NCBI GenBank assembly: GCA_025084515.1
Contig: JAJAGP010000284.1
Coordinates: 450,967 to 514,966 of the forward strand
Direction of reading: 5' to 3'
Source of the DNA: Ancistrus triradiatus
Lineage: Eukaryota > Chordata > Actinopteri > Siluriformes > Loricariidae
DNA: 64,000 nt
A model generated the notes under the pieces. It was given only the letters and a program-made list of their open reading frames with translations, had not been told where the DNA came from and searched no databases. The translations under genes were made by a program, and so were the position numbers. This document shows, in pieces, positions 23,721 through 34,552 of the stretch. How positions within the stretch are numbered: position 1 is the stretch's first letter; every line of letters starts with the position of its first letter.

Positions 23721-24757
23721 CAACCCCAAATCAAAAAAAGTTGGGACACAATGGAAAATGGAAGTAAAAATACAGTGCGTCTTAAATTTATTTGACTTCT
23801 ATTTCATTGCAGGCAGTATGAACCCAAAATATTTCATGTTTTTTCTGGTCAACTTAATTTCCTTTGTTATTAAACATCAATTCCTGTATTTCAGGCCTGC
23901 AACATATTCTAAAAAGCAGGGACTGGGCAATTTGGGGCTAATAGTGAGGTAATAAATAAAGGATCTCCAGTTTGTCACCAAATGTGTGAGAAAATTGTTC
24001 CTCAAAGAAGCATTGGAAAAAATGTACATTTTTATTTCCACCTCTAAAGTGCAAAATCTCCGATCCCTCAGGCAGCACTGGAACAAGTACTGTCATTCAT
24101 TAATAGCTGATAGAACCACACACAGTAAGGGATTGCTTTGGCCTACAGTGTGGAGTAGCATTCACGAATGCCACATAAAACTTTATTGTGCAAAAAAGAA
24201 GCCTCATGTTAATCATGACCAAAAGTGGTGTCAACTTCTCTGGGCTTGGAATCATCTAGGATGGACCATCACACAGTGGAAATGTGTATTGTGGTCAGAT
24301 TAATCAGTATTTTGGGTCTATTTTTTTTGTTTTTGGTAATAATGGACGTCGCGTGCTCCGGACCAAAGACCATCCATATTGTTATCAGCAACAAGTCCAC
24401 AAGCCAGGGTCTGCCATGTAATGGCGTTGTGTCACTGCCCTCGGCAAAGGTAATTTACACTTCTGTCATGGCCGCATTTATGTACAAAAGTACACTGAGA
24501 TTTTATAGCAACATAAGCTGTGGGACATCTATGCATTTTTCAACAACATGCAAAACCGCATGCTGCGCACATTATAAAAAAGGCATGGCTACAGATGAAG
24601 AGGGTACGAGTATTGGACTGGCCTGCCTGCAGTCCTGCCATATCTTGGGTTCATACTGTCTGCATTGAAATAAACGTCGAAGGAAATGTAAGAAACACTG
24701 CAATTATTTTTATTTGCATTTTTCACACTGTCCCATCTTTTTTATGATTTGGGGTTA
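23721..24757 (+). mobile_element. Tc1-like transposon, CAACCCCAAATC family
   Basis: The left end CAACCCCAAATCAAAAAAAG and right end ATGATTTGGGGTTA lie between TA dinucleotides (23719-23720, 24758-24759). Length about 1.04 kb. It carries the broken transposase described at 23950-24670. The same family is seen as two inverted fragments at 15573-16742. Confidence 0.88.
23950..24670 (+). pseudogene. Tc1-type transposase remnant
   Basis: Fragments appear in order: a helix-turn-helix start (GATCTCCAGTTTGTCACC), a second DNA-binding block (RSLRQHWNKYCHSLIADRTT), CHIKLYCAKKKP, ITQWKCVLWSD with the first Asp, then in shifted frames RTKDHPYCYQQQVHKPGSAM, a ferry of glycine-rich residues, CIFQQ near the second Asp and VLDWPACSP. 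The distal end, which would hold the catalytic Glu, is deleted after CSPAIS, and the last block is joined to the terminal repeat. Several frameshifts; not functional. Confidence 0.82.
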
Positions 24758-24759
24758 TA

Positions 24760-25880
24760 GTTTAAATCAATTGCACTTTGTACATAACAGCATATCTGTA
24801 GAACTATAGGTGTCTGAGGAATTTGTGTTTTCTTAGTTGGTACTCTCAATGTATATGCCTCAAATCTGTATTTGGTTCATTAAGATTCATTTAGTTATTT
24901 TTTTGTGATTTTTAATCCTTTTTCAAACAATCATCTGGCAATGTTTCTGCTTGTAGCATTGTTAAGTTGTGTGCATCTTTCTTGGCTTGTTTGGGTTTTT
25001 TCCCCTTTCTCCTTTTTTTGACATTTCGAACAGTTGGAATCTATTCGACAGACGACTCTCTAGTAACAAAGTGAAGGTCTGGCTATTCTGCTACATTAGC
25101 GCTCCACATGCACACAGCCTGTCGAAGAACAGAAGAGAGAGTGAGATATGGGCAGGGATGACGAGAGAGCTGGACATCTGTTGATTCTGGACAGGCCTTG
25201 ATGCATCTCATGCTGGCATCTCTCTAGCACTACTTCACATGACACTGCAGGAAAGGAGTGAAACAAAACAAACCATTTAAGAAAGAAGGGCACTAGAAGC
25301 TAGTTAACATCATATTCCAACCCCTCCCCCAACAGCTTTGCAGTAAGTGTGCTTGTGTAGTAGCATGTTGTCCAGAAGTCTGTTCAGTCTTAAATGGAAA
25401 CAGAAAATGCATGTCTGATTTCATGTCTTGTTCCTCTGTCAGTTTCATCTACAGGTAAGCACTGTTTAATGACCATCCAGTCAACGTCCATTCAGTTTAA
25501 TGAACGAGGTCTTAACAATTATAGTAAATTATAATAGAAAGTAAAAATCTGTCTTTTAACTCTGGCCGTAGCTCTGCAGGTTGGTCTGGTTTCCTCATAT
25601 TTGGATGTCTCTAAATGTAATCGCAGTTCTCAGTCAGTGCTCCTGACAGCCTGCTATATTTGCTCACAGAAATGCAAACATGAAACCAGACAATAATAAC
25701 AATTTAGTCTAGGCTTATACACTAATGTGGTACTGCTATTGCATGACAAATCCTGTTATAAGAAGAAAACAGACTTTGGCAGAGAAAGCTTTGGGTCATA
25801 GCCTGCAGTTCATTATGATCAAGACTACACCCTAAGATTTTAGAAGCCTACACCCACCACAGTCAGAGACATGGAGGGGT
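24760..25880. other. Noncoding stretch
   Basis: No gene or bounded repeat. 25030-25260 is a higher-complexity patch that could be a regulatory element. No transcript signals seen. Confidence 0.45.
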
Positions 25881-25884
25881 ATAA

Positions 25885-26060
25885 GAATAACCAGAATGGA
25901 ACACCAGTCCATCGCAGGGCTGGCAGGGGTCACTAATGCAGTGCTAGGATATTATCCCACCACCAGACTCCTCTCCCTCAGGCACAGCCAATCATGCCTG
26001 TTTGATGCCCTGCCCAACCCGCCCAGAAGACACGGACAGAACTCACACAGGTGGTGGATG
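25885..26060. repeat. Short dispersed repeat, copy 1
   Basis: GGAACACCAGTCCATCGCAGGGCTGGCAGG followed by a CAGTGCTAGGATATTATCCCA motif shares a pattern with 29385-29530 (GGGACACCAGTACATCACCA, GTAGTGCTGGGTATGATCCC). This looks like the 3' or middle part of a SINE-type retroposon. Ends unresolved. Confidence 0.4.
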
Positions 26061-26061
26061 A

Positions 26062-26472
26062 TGGATGCTGTGCCTTGTGAGTGCAAAGTTACAAAAACTA
26101 TAATAGTGTTGTTAAAAACTAAATTGTGATCAAGTCTTTGTCTTATCATAAACAGGCTAAATTACATTTTATTAACAAGCCATAAATGAAGAACCAACAG
26201 CTACAATGGAACCAAATATAACACTGCAGTTGCCATTTATTATTGCTGCATGTCATTTTAATATTTTAGCACTTGAGCTCTCTTTCTGTCCGTCTGTAAG
26301 TGTTTGATTGAGCTTCACACAGCCTGGATATTTTCTCTGTGTATCACTGAATCCTCTGGAACATCAAACTGGGCGTTTAGATGAAAAAAGAAAGATATGT
26401 GAAAAACATAATCTACCTGCCAAGCCCTCCTACTCACAACATTTAACTTTCACTCAGTGACACCACTTCACG
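26062..26472. other. Noncoding gap
   Basis: AT-rich, nothing recognised. Confidence 0.45.
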
Positions 26473-26474
26473 TA

Positions 26475-26700
26475 CACTATATAGACACAAGTATGTGGAC
26501 ATCCAAAACATGGGTATTAGTGTGGAGTTTGTCCCCATTTTTGCTGCTACAACAGCCTTTGTCCTTCTTAAAGGGCTTTCTAGTAGATTTTACAACATGA
26601 CTATGATTTCGGCTTCTGATTTTAGGCAATAAGACCAGGCTCACCTTTGGCATTCCAGTGCATTTTCAACGTGTTTGATGGAGTTAAGCTTGTTGGAGTT
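26475..26700. mobile_element. Tc1-derived MITE fragment (CACTATATGGACAAAAGT type)
   Basis: CACTATATAGACACAAGTAT follows TA at 26473-26474 and resembles the terminal repeat of a fish Tc1 family. The interior word GGGCTTTCTAGTAGATTTTA also fits a short non-autonomous derivative. No right end was found before the next element; it is truncated. Confidence 0.6.
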
Positions 26701-26877
26701 TTATTATTGAAATAGCTTTTGATGGCTGTTTTATACACGATTGGTTCAGTGAGACAACCAGTCAGAACAAGGAGGTGGTGTGGATATAATAACTTCCCTT
26801 GCAGTGGGAAAAAAATGCATTGTTTCGAAAGAATGAAGTCCAGCTGACCCTTACATGGATGAGAAAACTGCTAAATA

Positions 26878-27060
26878 CAGTGGTACCTCGGTTCTCGACC
26901 TCCGCGGAACTCATCAAATTCGGTTTTTGGCGCACTACAAACATTTGTCTCGATTCAAAGTTATCATAACCACACCCCCTGTGTTCTGATTGGTCACTTC
27001 AGAGTGTAATGGCGCCTAAAGAAGATATTTCAATAAATAAAACTCCAACCTGTTGGAGTT
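26878..27060 (+). mobile_element. Left end of a Tigger/pogo-like element
   Basis: TA then CAGTGGTACCTCGGTTCTCG. This resembles pogo/Tigger terminal repeats (CAG..TACCTCG) and matches the ends of 42547-43212. At 27009 an ATG begins MAPKEDISINKTPTCWS before a stop, which could be the start of a Tigger-type transposase; only 17 codons remain, so that is a guess. The right end is absent. Confidence 0.55.
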
Positions 27061-27238
27061 GAGGCCAAAGCTGTTTAAGGACAGCAGTTTAAAGACTTGT
27101 TTGAAGCAGAAACCTATAAATATGCCATATTGAGAGTCACTGGGATATTCAGTACAACCCATTCTAGTGCCACTGTCTGTCTAGAGAATCCAGAAATGTA
27201 TGCCTTATTTTAAGAATGTGTTGCTGTTGCTGTTGTCT

Positions 27239-27246
27239 ATATACTG
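27239..27246. repeat. 8-bp target site duplication (left), ATATACTG
   Basis: Identical to 28310-28317 on the other side of the hAT element. Confidence 0.9.
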
Positions 27247-27499
27247 TAGGGCTGCAACAACGAATCAATAAAATCGATAATAATCGATTATTAAAAGTGT
27301 CGACAACGAATTTCAATATCGATTCGTTGTGTCGCATGATTTATGTGTCCCCCGCTTTATCATATCCACTTACGTTACTTGCAGCACTTCGTCAACGCTG
27401 GAAAAAAATACGAGCGATTGAACGGAGCGAGGCGGAGCCGGCGCGGACGCAGAATCTTCAAAATTAGTTAGCGTTAAAAATTAAATAAATTCTACAAAT

Positions 27500-27710
27500 G
27501 AAACATGACCAACGCAGAGAAGGAGGTTCAGCTTAAGTCCTCAAAAGTGTAGGAGCACTTCACGCTTCACACAACAAAAAATGTGTAACATGCAAGCTTT
27601 GTAAAAGTGATCTGACCTGGCACGGGGGCACCACAGTGCTGATACAGCCCTCGAAATGGAAACAGGTTGCAGTCACCGATGAGGATGAAGGGAGCTCAAC
27701 AACAGCGTAA
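27500..27710 (+). pseudogene. hAT transposase relic, BED zinc-finger part
   Basis: A frame beginning at an ATG near 27506 (MTNAEKEVQLKSSKV, then a stop) continues as EHFTLHTTKNVTCKLCKSDL and TWHGGTTVLIQP. The spacing of Trp/His and CKLC fits the BED-type zinc finger at the N-terminus of hAT transposases, which binds the element ends. One nonsense codon interrupts it; a GTAAGT-like donor at 27708 may be original or chance. Confidence 0.65.
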
Positions 27711-27854
27711 GTCACCACAATATTCCGAGTTTGTTCCGTTTTGAAGTGAAGAAATGTAACGGCGCACTCACTATGCAAACGGGCATAGCACGGTTGATGC
27801 TGTTTTTCTGCTTGTTAGCTGGATAATGACAGTTATGGAGTTAACAGAGAGAGA

Positions 27855-28010
27855 TATCCTATATTGGCCAGGCTAGCCAAGTCCTATTTATGCATTCCTG
27901 GTACTTCAACACTGTCTGAGCATGTATTATCTGCGGCAGGAAATATATGAGGGTCTCTAAAAAGAGAGCCAGCTTTAGCCAGGAGCATGTGACATGCTAA
28001 CATTTTTTTT
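27855..28010 (+). pseudogene. hAT transposase relic, C-terminal dimerisation part
   Basis: A frame reads ILARLAKSYLCIPGTSTLSE then HVLSAAGNI, then a stop where the motif normally continues into the KRA-rich tail (SLKREPALA). This matches the conserved hAT C-terminal dimerisation domain (LAR-YL-IPATS--SER-FS-AG). The catalytic centre that should precede it is deleted. Confidence 0.8.
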
Positions 28011-28317
28011 GGCTTGCAATGCAAAGTTTCTAAAGAAAGAGCGTGTTGAATGAGTTTTTTATGTAGTTTTTTGCATCAGAGATGCAACTTATTTTTCTTT
28101 TACTGTTTAATTTATTTTAATTTATTAATAAATTTAATTTTATTATAAATTCAATTTATTGTAAGCACTTATTTGCTCTGTTATTTAATGTTATATTTCT
28201 GAATAAAGACATGGAAAGGTTTTTTTTTTCCCAACCAGATTCATCGATTAATCGAAAAAATAATCGACCGATTAATCGATTATTAAAATAATCGTTAGTT
28301 ACAGCCCTAATATACTG

Positions 28318-29384
28318 TATGTATCAGTATATGTGCATAAAAGCAATAGAGGTCAATTCTTCAAGCTGGCTCCATGCAAAGACACATCAGTTAAGCTACA
28401 ACTGGTGAGCAACAAATCACTCCCGGGAAAAGTAAGAATGTGGCTCAATTCACCTGGATTGAGCTGAGTGTCAAGTCATGCCTAACACCTCAGGACAAGC
28501 AGGAGGGACTGGTTTGTTTTTCGTGTGAACGAGGTTGCTGACTGATATTGTCTGCAGAGAGTTTTTCTGCTTGGGAGCCGGGTTTGACAGCTCGTTGTAT
28601 CTCTGGCCTTGCCACACTCCCAAGATTTCCTGTGTTTAAGTGCTTCTCTGATCCCTTTCCTCTCTCTGAAGGTATTGTTTTTCCCTGCCAGGGTACGTTT
28701 CGCACCTCACCTCTTAAAAACGTGCACCACAAAACACGTTTACATTCTCTCAGACTGAGCAGCGCTTTGACCTTTATTGCTGAACTCCTTCTTCTGTCTC
28801 CACGATCTTGTAGAGCTCCTTCTCTATTATTGGAACAAAGCAGTCTGCCACCTGGTTATTTGGCTTGAGCTCTTTTCCAAATCATGAGACATGCTTCTGC
28901 TTGACTTGCTGGAGACCACAGAGACTTTCAGCTTTAAGTGCAGCTTACAGCTCTTTCTCACCTTCTTACTCTTGCTATCTATAGGAGTCCTTCTCACTTG
29001 TGGCGAGTGCCAGACACTGTCACCTGTTAGGCCTTGCTGTTTCAGACTAAGGTCTATCCTCTTCTCACACCTGTTTTACTTCTGACATAGGATCAGGACC
29101 TTAATTTAATAGTAACACTGATTTATGACAGAGTGCAAGTCAGGGATAAGACTCTAATCGGTTTTGGGCCACAGTGAGATCTGGAAAATGTAGGACTCAA
29201 TATAAATGACCATTGCTTATTACTATAAATGTGTCAAACTAAAAATGATAAAAGAACTGTGTTAGCAGCTTTGGCAATTCCAGCCTAGTTATTTGTTAAC
29301 TGCAAATGAGTATACACTCCTTTTCCTGTTTGAGTTGCGGAGGTTTCCGAAAATTATCCCATACTTCCTGTCAGGCAGAAGCAC
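28318..29384. other. Noncoding stretch, no supported gene
   Basis: Frames at 28548-28868 (+) and 28490-28732 (-) overlap on opposite strands; neither has a recognised domain. The 28490-28900 part is GC-richer and may be unique functional noncoding DNA. Nothing firm. Confidence 0.45.
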
Positions 29385-29530
29385 CTTGAATGGGACACCA
29401 GTACATCACCAGGCTGAGTAGGGTTAGCTATTGTAGTGCTGGGTATGATCCCCTACCTGGTTACCTCTACTTCAGACTCATGCTTACATGACGCCTAACC
29501 TGAATGGAAGGAACCACTGGGACTCGAACT
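29385..29530. repeat. Short dispersed repeat, copy 2
   Basis: Shares the ACACCAGT-CATC, GGCTG-AGGG and GTGCTGGGTATGATCCC pattern with 25885-26060. Followed by CACTGGGACTCGAACTCAGA, which looks like an antisense tRNA-type B box. Confidence 0.4.
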
Positions 29531-29582
29531 CAGATCTCTGCACTGGTCTGTTAGCAACTCAAAACAATTGTACTTTCCCATC

Positions 29583-29596
29583 TCCCCCCCCCCCCA
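29583..29596. repeat. Poly-C run
   Basis: A run of about fourteen C bases. Confidence 0.9.
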
Positions 29597-29639
29597 GCGT
29601 ATTGTCTGGGGCTCCACCATATTTCCCGTAATGACACAG

Positions 29640-30345
29640 GTGTTATGACCCAGTCCAGTTCAGGTCCATGTCCTCCTGGTTCTACCAACTCACACGTACA
29701 ACTTGCTTTCCAATGGTCATAGGTTGGTTTTTATTTTCTTCAAGAGTTCAAGGCTTTAGACAGAGGTATGTCTTTAGACAACAGGGGAGGAAAGGGAAAA
29801 TAACAAACAAAATGAAGCTATATGGAAACTAAACTTGCCTAACACCCCAAAATAACAGCAAGAACAATTTCTAACCTAACTTCCTAACTAAAAGCAACCC
29901 AGGTGAAAACCAAGGCAAACAAAAACCCACTCTCCATAAAACTGTTGGATATAAGAGTTCTCTCTCAACAGTTGCATGAGCCCAGTCAATGAAAGCACAC
30001 ACCATGAATTATCTTTATGAACCACAGTAATAAACCACTCAATACCAATAAACCATGCACTAATCATTCAGGTCTTAAAAACATAGCTCTGTAGTTGGAG
30101 TTCATACAAAGATGAGTCGGGAGAACCAGAAACGCAGCAGAAGAAACGTCAGCAGTAAAGCATCTCCCTCCTCCCTCCTAGACGTGTCCTTTTTATAGGC
30201 GTCTTCCCCTGATGGTAGCTTTGTGAATTCACTCCTTTACAGTTCTATAAAAGGGAAAGGCACACTACACAAAAACAATGGGAACAGACTAAGTGTGCCA
30301 TGGATGGGACGCAAGTTCCACAGTGGTGGGTTGGCAAATTGTCAT
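29640..30345 (-). mobile_element. LTR-like segment with TATA box and polyadenylation signal (tentative)
   Basis: On the minus strand GCCTATAAAAAGGA at 30187-30200 is a strong TATA box, an AATAAA lies at 29730-29735, and the segment ends GGGTCATAACA at 29640. A TG at the far end (TGACAATTTGCC near 30340) would give the TG...CA layout of a solo LTR, but the terminal inverted repeat is imperfect and no target duplication was found. It may instead be an unrelated promoter. No gag, pol or env coding sequence is present. Confidence 0.3.
30187..30200 (-). promoter_or_regulatory. TATA box on minus strand
   Basis: GCCTATAAAAAGGA, a near-ideal TATA element with GC-rich flanks, about 450 bases upstream of an AATAAA on the same strand. 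Confidence 0.4.
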
Positions 30346-30577
30346 TCACCACCTAAGCGTTTCATTATTATGATAATTCATTATTTCTTCTTCTGAACTA
30401 AATTAAAGGCCAAATCTAATAATCTATTGAAAATACATAATTTGTGTTTAATAGTGTCTATTAAAACCCAATGATTGTTGCTTGAATTTTTTGTTACATT
30501 TTATAGGTACTACACTGTGAATTCGAGTTTTGCTTGATCAGTCTAGATACAAGTAGATGTTTCTGTTCTCCTATTAT

Positions 30578-30801
30578 GTGGTAGCCTAGTGGTTAAGGTA
30601 CTGGACTATGGACCAAAAGGTCCAATATTCAAATCCCACCTCTGTCTAGCTGCTACTGTTTTATCCTGTGAGGCTAGTTTGCATGTCCTCCATGTGTCTT
30701 TGTGGGTTTACTTTGGGAGCTCTGGTTTCCTACCACAGTCCAAAGTTAATTGATTACGCTAAAATGGCCCCAGCCTTAGTATAGTAAACTAAACAAACAA
30801 A
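30578..30801 (+). mobile_element. Chimeric SINE: V-SINE-type tRNA head, other SINE body
   Basis: The head GTGGTAGCCTAGTGGTTAAG with TTCAAATCCCACCTCTG is the same tRNA-like A/B box head as at 43446 and 57942. From about 30655 the body switches to GTTTGCATGTCCTCCATGTG and TTTCCTACCACAGTCCAAAG, which belongs to the other SINE family (15741-15925). The tail is AAACAAACAAAC. Template switching during retroposition would explain this. Confidence 0.75.
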
Positions 30802-33800
30802 CTTGCTGCATCATGACTTGCTGCATCAACTAGTAAGCTGTAGGTTGAAGCTTCAGTTTTGGACGTACTGTTCCCTGAATGACTGAGATGGTAAATGTGC
30901 AGGAACATCCTTAGAGAACAGTCTGCTTTTTCTGTGGTGTACTGACTATCCATTCTCCTACTATTTTCCCTACAGTGGACACATTGACAGAGCCTTTAGC
31001 AAGTTCTAGAAATTTTCTGCAGGCCTTTTGCTGCTATTCTTGAGTACTTTTTCACCCCTTTCAGCAGCGCACATTGTTGTCATCTTTGTCGAACAAGCAA
31101 TTTACTAAAAGTAGAACTGGTGCTGTGTTTTTTCCCCAGTTGTAGACATTTTTCTGTTATGATAAACTGAACTAAAGCGAGACTAAAGCCATTGCATAAT
31201 TTATATTTATAATAGTCATTTAGCAGCTGTCTAACCACAGGGCCACTATCAGAGTAATATTTATAACTAGTGCACTATAAACACTGGATGTCATCCTTGC
31301 TTAACAACGAAGATGGACATCATTGCCATTAAAAACAGACAGAGCAGGCTGCCAGAGCACGAGGGTCATGCTGTGTACACAGAGCTTATCCAGCCATCTA
31401 CCAAGAGGCTGGGTTTTCAAATGGCCCCACTTACGAGGTCATGTCAGCGTAAGCAGCGGTGATAATAGGCAGGGAGGGTGCTGCTCAGAGCAGGTCTGAT
31501 AAAATGAGGCCAGTGTGACAGACATGACACAGAGTGCCCATAATCTTGCCTGGCATGTGACTCCGGCAGACAAGGGGCCCTTGCAAGCATGTGCTGTCTC
31601 GCCTCGACTTTTAATTACAGCGCTGATGCATGTACTGTGAACCAAACATGACTGGTTGCAGATTTCCATGCCTGTTGTTAAGTGTCACTGCATTTTAGCA
31701 TTTTCTTATTTGAAATCTACGACTGGTTGTCCAGAAAATGGTCTGTTCAGTTATGTACTGCAAACTAAGAGATGATGTTTGGAGCTCTCTCTCTCACTCT
31801 TTCTCTCTGACAGAGAGACCAATAATTCAAACGCGACGTTTGGAGCGTGGCAGCAAGGAATGTTAATGTGAAGTGTCAGCCTTTGATCTCCATGGCAGTG
31901 ATGACAGCAATGGCGTGCCCAGAACGCTCCGGAGGGTCTTCAGGGATTCATTATCCTGTTTGTGAGCCGTTTTAATGAGGAGGGAGGACACTGCGTACAG
32001 AAACAGTCAAAACAGCAAAGCATTTATCCAGGGTGTACGCGCATGCTAATTACGACAAAAGAACTGTGATTTTTTTTTCTTTCCATTGCTAATTGGTCTT
32101 TAAGACATCTCAAACTAGTTTCCTGCCCTCAGCTCTATGATTGTTGGTGAAACCTTTAATTCTGATACATGTTTTAATTTGTATGGGAACTCATCTTCTC
32201 TCTTTGTTAACCGAAGCTAACCGCTGGGCAAATGAACATCTATGTGTGTCAAGCAGCAAACGGAAAAGGCGTAGAGGACACCTGAGCCTCTAAGTGCAGT
32301 CTGACCTCGTGTATTTTAACTCCAAACAACTCTCTTACCTCAGGTGAAGAAAGAGCATATTTGTTTACTGTCCTGTTGAGGTGTATTCCTCCTCCTCTTC
32401 CACTTTCCCCCCTTTTACAGATCTTTATGGCCTACCATAAATCACCGTGCACTGAGTTTAGCCAGCAGTGGCTTAGAACAAACCATTTATCTCAAAAGAA
32501 CAGCAGGATACTCTACCACTTTATTTATATTCACAAAAAAAAGGCCATAGTAATTTGGGCATGGTAACAGTAAGGGGTATTTAAATATCCTAATACATGC
32601 AAGCTCATGCAGTCTTGTGATTGAAGTAAGTTAACACCAAGGAACTTCAAACTGTGAGGCTCCTTATAACCGCCTGCTACCACCCAGAACTTACACCTCA
32701 ACCAAACAAACAGCGTTTGAACTTAGTCACTTTTGCACACTGAACTATTGATGCTGTTTCTGCACAGAGTGGATAAATAATTTGTATACAACATCACAGT
32801 TGATTCCTCTAACCTGATTGATCTGATTGATAAAGCACGGCTCGTATTGAACGCTCTAAAGTGAGAACTCCTGGGTGAATCATGGGTTTATCCTAATGTG
32901 CTTGGTCCAAAATGTTTCTGGTTTATATTTAACTTGGCAGCAGCTAATTCACTTCAATTTCTTTGTACCCTTGCCTTATCTAAGTGCCTGGTAATTTGTG
33001 GTATCCCTGTGTTTTCAGTGTGATTGTTAAAGTTTTATCACCTCTATGTGGTGCATCATGCAGCTTTGTAGCACCATCCCAGATGTTACTGCTCTGCCTC
33101 CACTGGCCACTAAAGGCGTTGACAGGAAACCAATTCAATATGAACAGGGTTAGATCAGCTTCAGAAGCTCTATATTTTCTGACACAGAGGAGGTAAATAC
33201 GCAGCAGTTTTATCCATTGCTGTTATAATGAATGAAGATGTATGGAACCTTGCATGCACCAGACCATTACATGTAATTACAATTGGTTAAAATGATGTGT
33301 TTTCTCACTAACAAAGGAATGTGTGACTTTTACAATCTGCCATTTAATAAACATACAAAGCTGTCTGGCTTTAGCTGTTATTGGAAAATAATCTACTTTC
33401 GAGTGGTTAACTCAGACTTTGCTCCTTATTTTATTACACTTTGCCTTTAGCATTCTGCTGTTACAGCTACAGTTGAGTGCAAACATTTGAATCCTCATGT
33501 GAGACTTTGCTAGAATTGAAATCCTGAAACTAGGCTACATTTCTAAATATATGGTGAGTCTAACGGGTTAGTTTGGCAAGTCAGAAAAATTTTATTATGA
33601 CTGTCTTGGCCTCTAGATCCAAATTTACTCTGTACAGCCTAGAAAATGTCAAAAGTTGATGAAGAGTGAAGAATGAGTATGTTTGTTCATAGGGAAAGTA
33701 ATACAGTGTGATTTCTGAGTAAACAAGCTATTGCAGTCATAAAATAATACAATTTGACTCACAACCTGAAATGACTGAAAATTCAAAGAGCAGTTTGATA

Positions 33801-33901
33801 AGAAGGTACATTAAATTATGTAAACATATTGTATTATCCTGTACATTGCCGTATTGTATGTAATATTGTATGTGTAGTAGTCTATAATACTGTATGTCAT
33901 A
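30802..33901. other. Longest repeat-poor noncoding block
   Basis: No coding gene or bounded repeat recognised. 31310-31680 and 31820-32070 are complex, GC-balanced stretches with TAATTA/CATTAA-type words, and are my best candidates in the window for conserved noncoding regulatory sequence. Small frames have no domain. Confidence 0.45.
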
Positions 33902-34552
33902 TATTCTCACCAGACACTTTATTAAGTACACCTCTTTTCTACACTCATTATCCATTTTATCAGTTTAACTTACCATGTAGAAGCACTTTGTAGTTCCACA
34001 ATTACAGACTGTAGTCCATCTGTTTCTCTTTACTCTGATCTCTGATGGTCAGGACTCCACTGTACCCAGATCAGGTACTTTTTGGCTGGTGAATCATTCT
34101 CAGCACTACAGTGGCACTGATTTGTTGGTGGTGTGTTAGTGTGTGTTGTGCTGGTGTGAGTGGATCAGACACAGCAGTGCTGCTGGAGTCTTTAAACTCC
34201 TCAGTGTCACTGCTGGACTGAACATATTCCACCAACCAAAAATGTCCAGCCACCAGCATTCTGTAGGCAACATCCCGTGAGCACTGATGAAGGATTTGAG
34301 GATGACTAAAACTTGTGAAACAACAGATGAGCTACTGTCTCTGACTTTACATCTACAAGATGGAGCAATATGACAGATGTGTCTAATAGAGTGCACAGTA
34401 AGTGAAAACTCCAGCAGCACTGCTTTGTCTGATGCAGCCATGTTAGCAAAACACGCACTAATACACCACCACCAAATCAGTGTCACTGCAGTGCTGAGAA
34501 TGATCCACCACCCAAAGAGTACCTGATCTGTGGTTGTTTTGATCGTTGGATA

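Larger units (their letters stand above)
27247..28309 (+). mobile_element. hAT transposon, internally deleted, perfect target duplication
   Basis: The ends are TAGGGCTGCAAC and GTTACAGCCCTA. Subterminal AATCGATTA-type words at both ends form the usual AT-rich inverted arms. It is flanked by ATATACTG on both sides, the 8-bp duplication expected of hAT. Length 1063 bases, far below a full element of about 3 kb, because most of the transposase gene is missing. Two coding relics remain (27500-27710 and 27855-28010). Intact ends and duplication suggest a comparatively recent, trans-mobilised insertion. Confidence 0.93.

Noticed and set aside
28548..28868. 106-codon open frame on the plus strand
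   Set aside because: An opposing 80-codon frame overlaps it and no domain, exon border or codon bias supports it.
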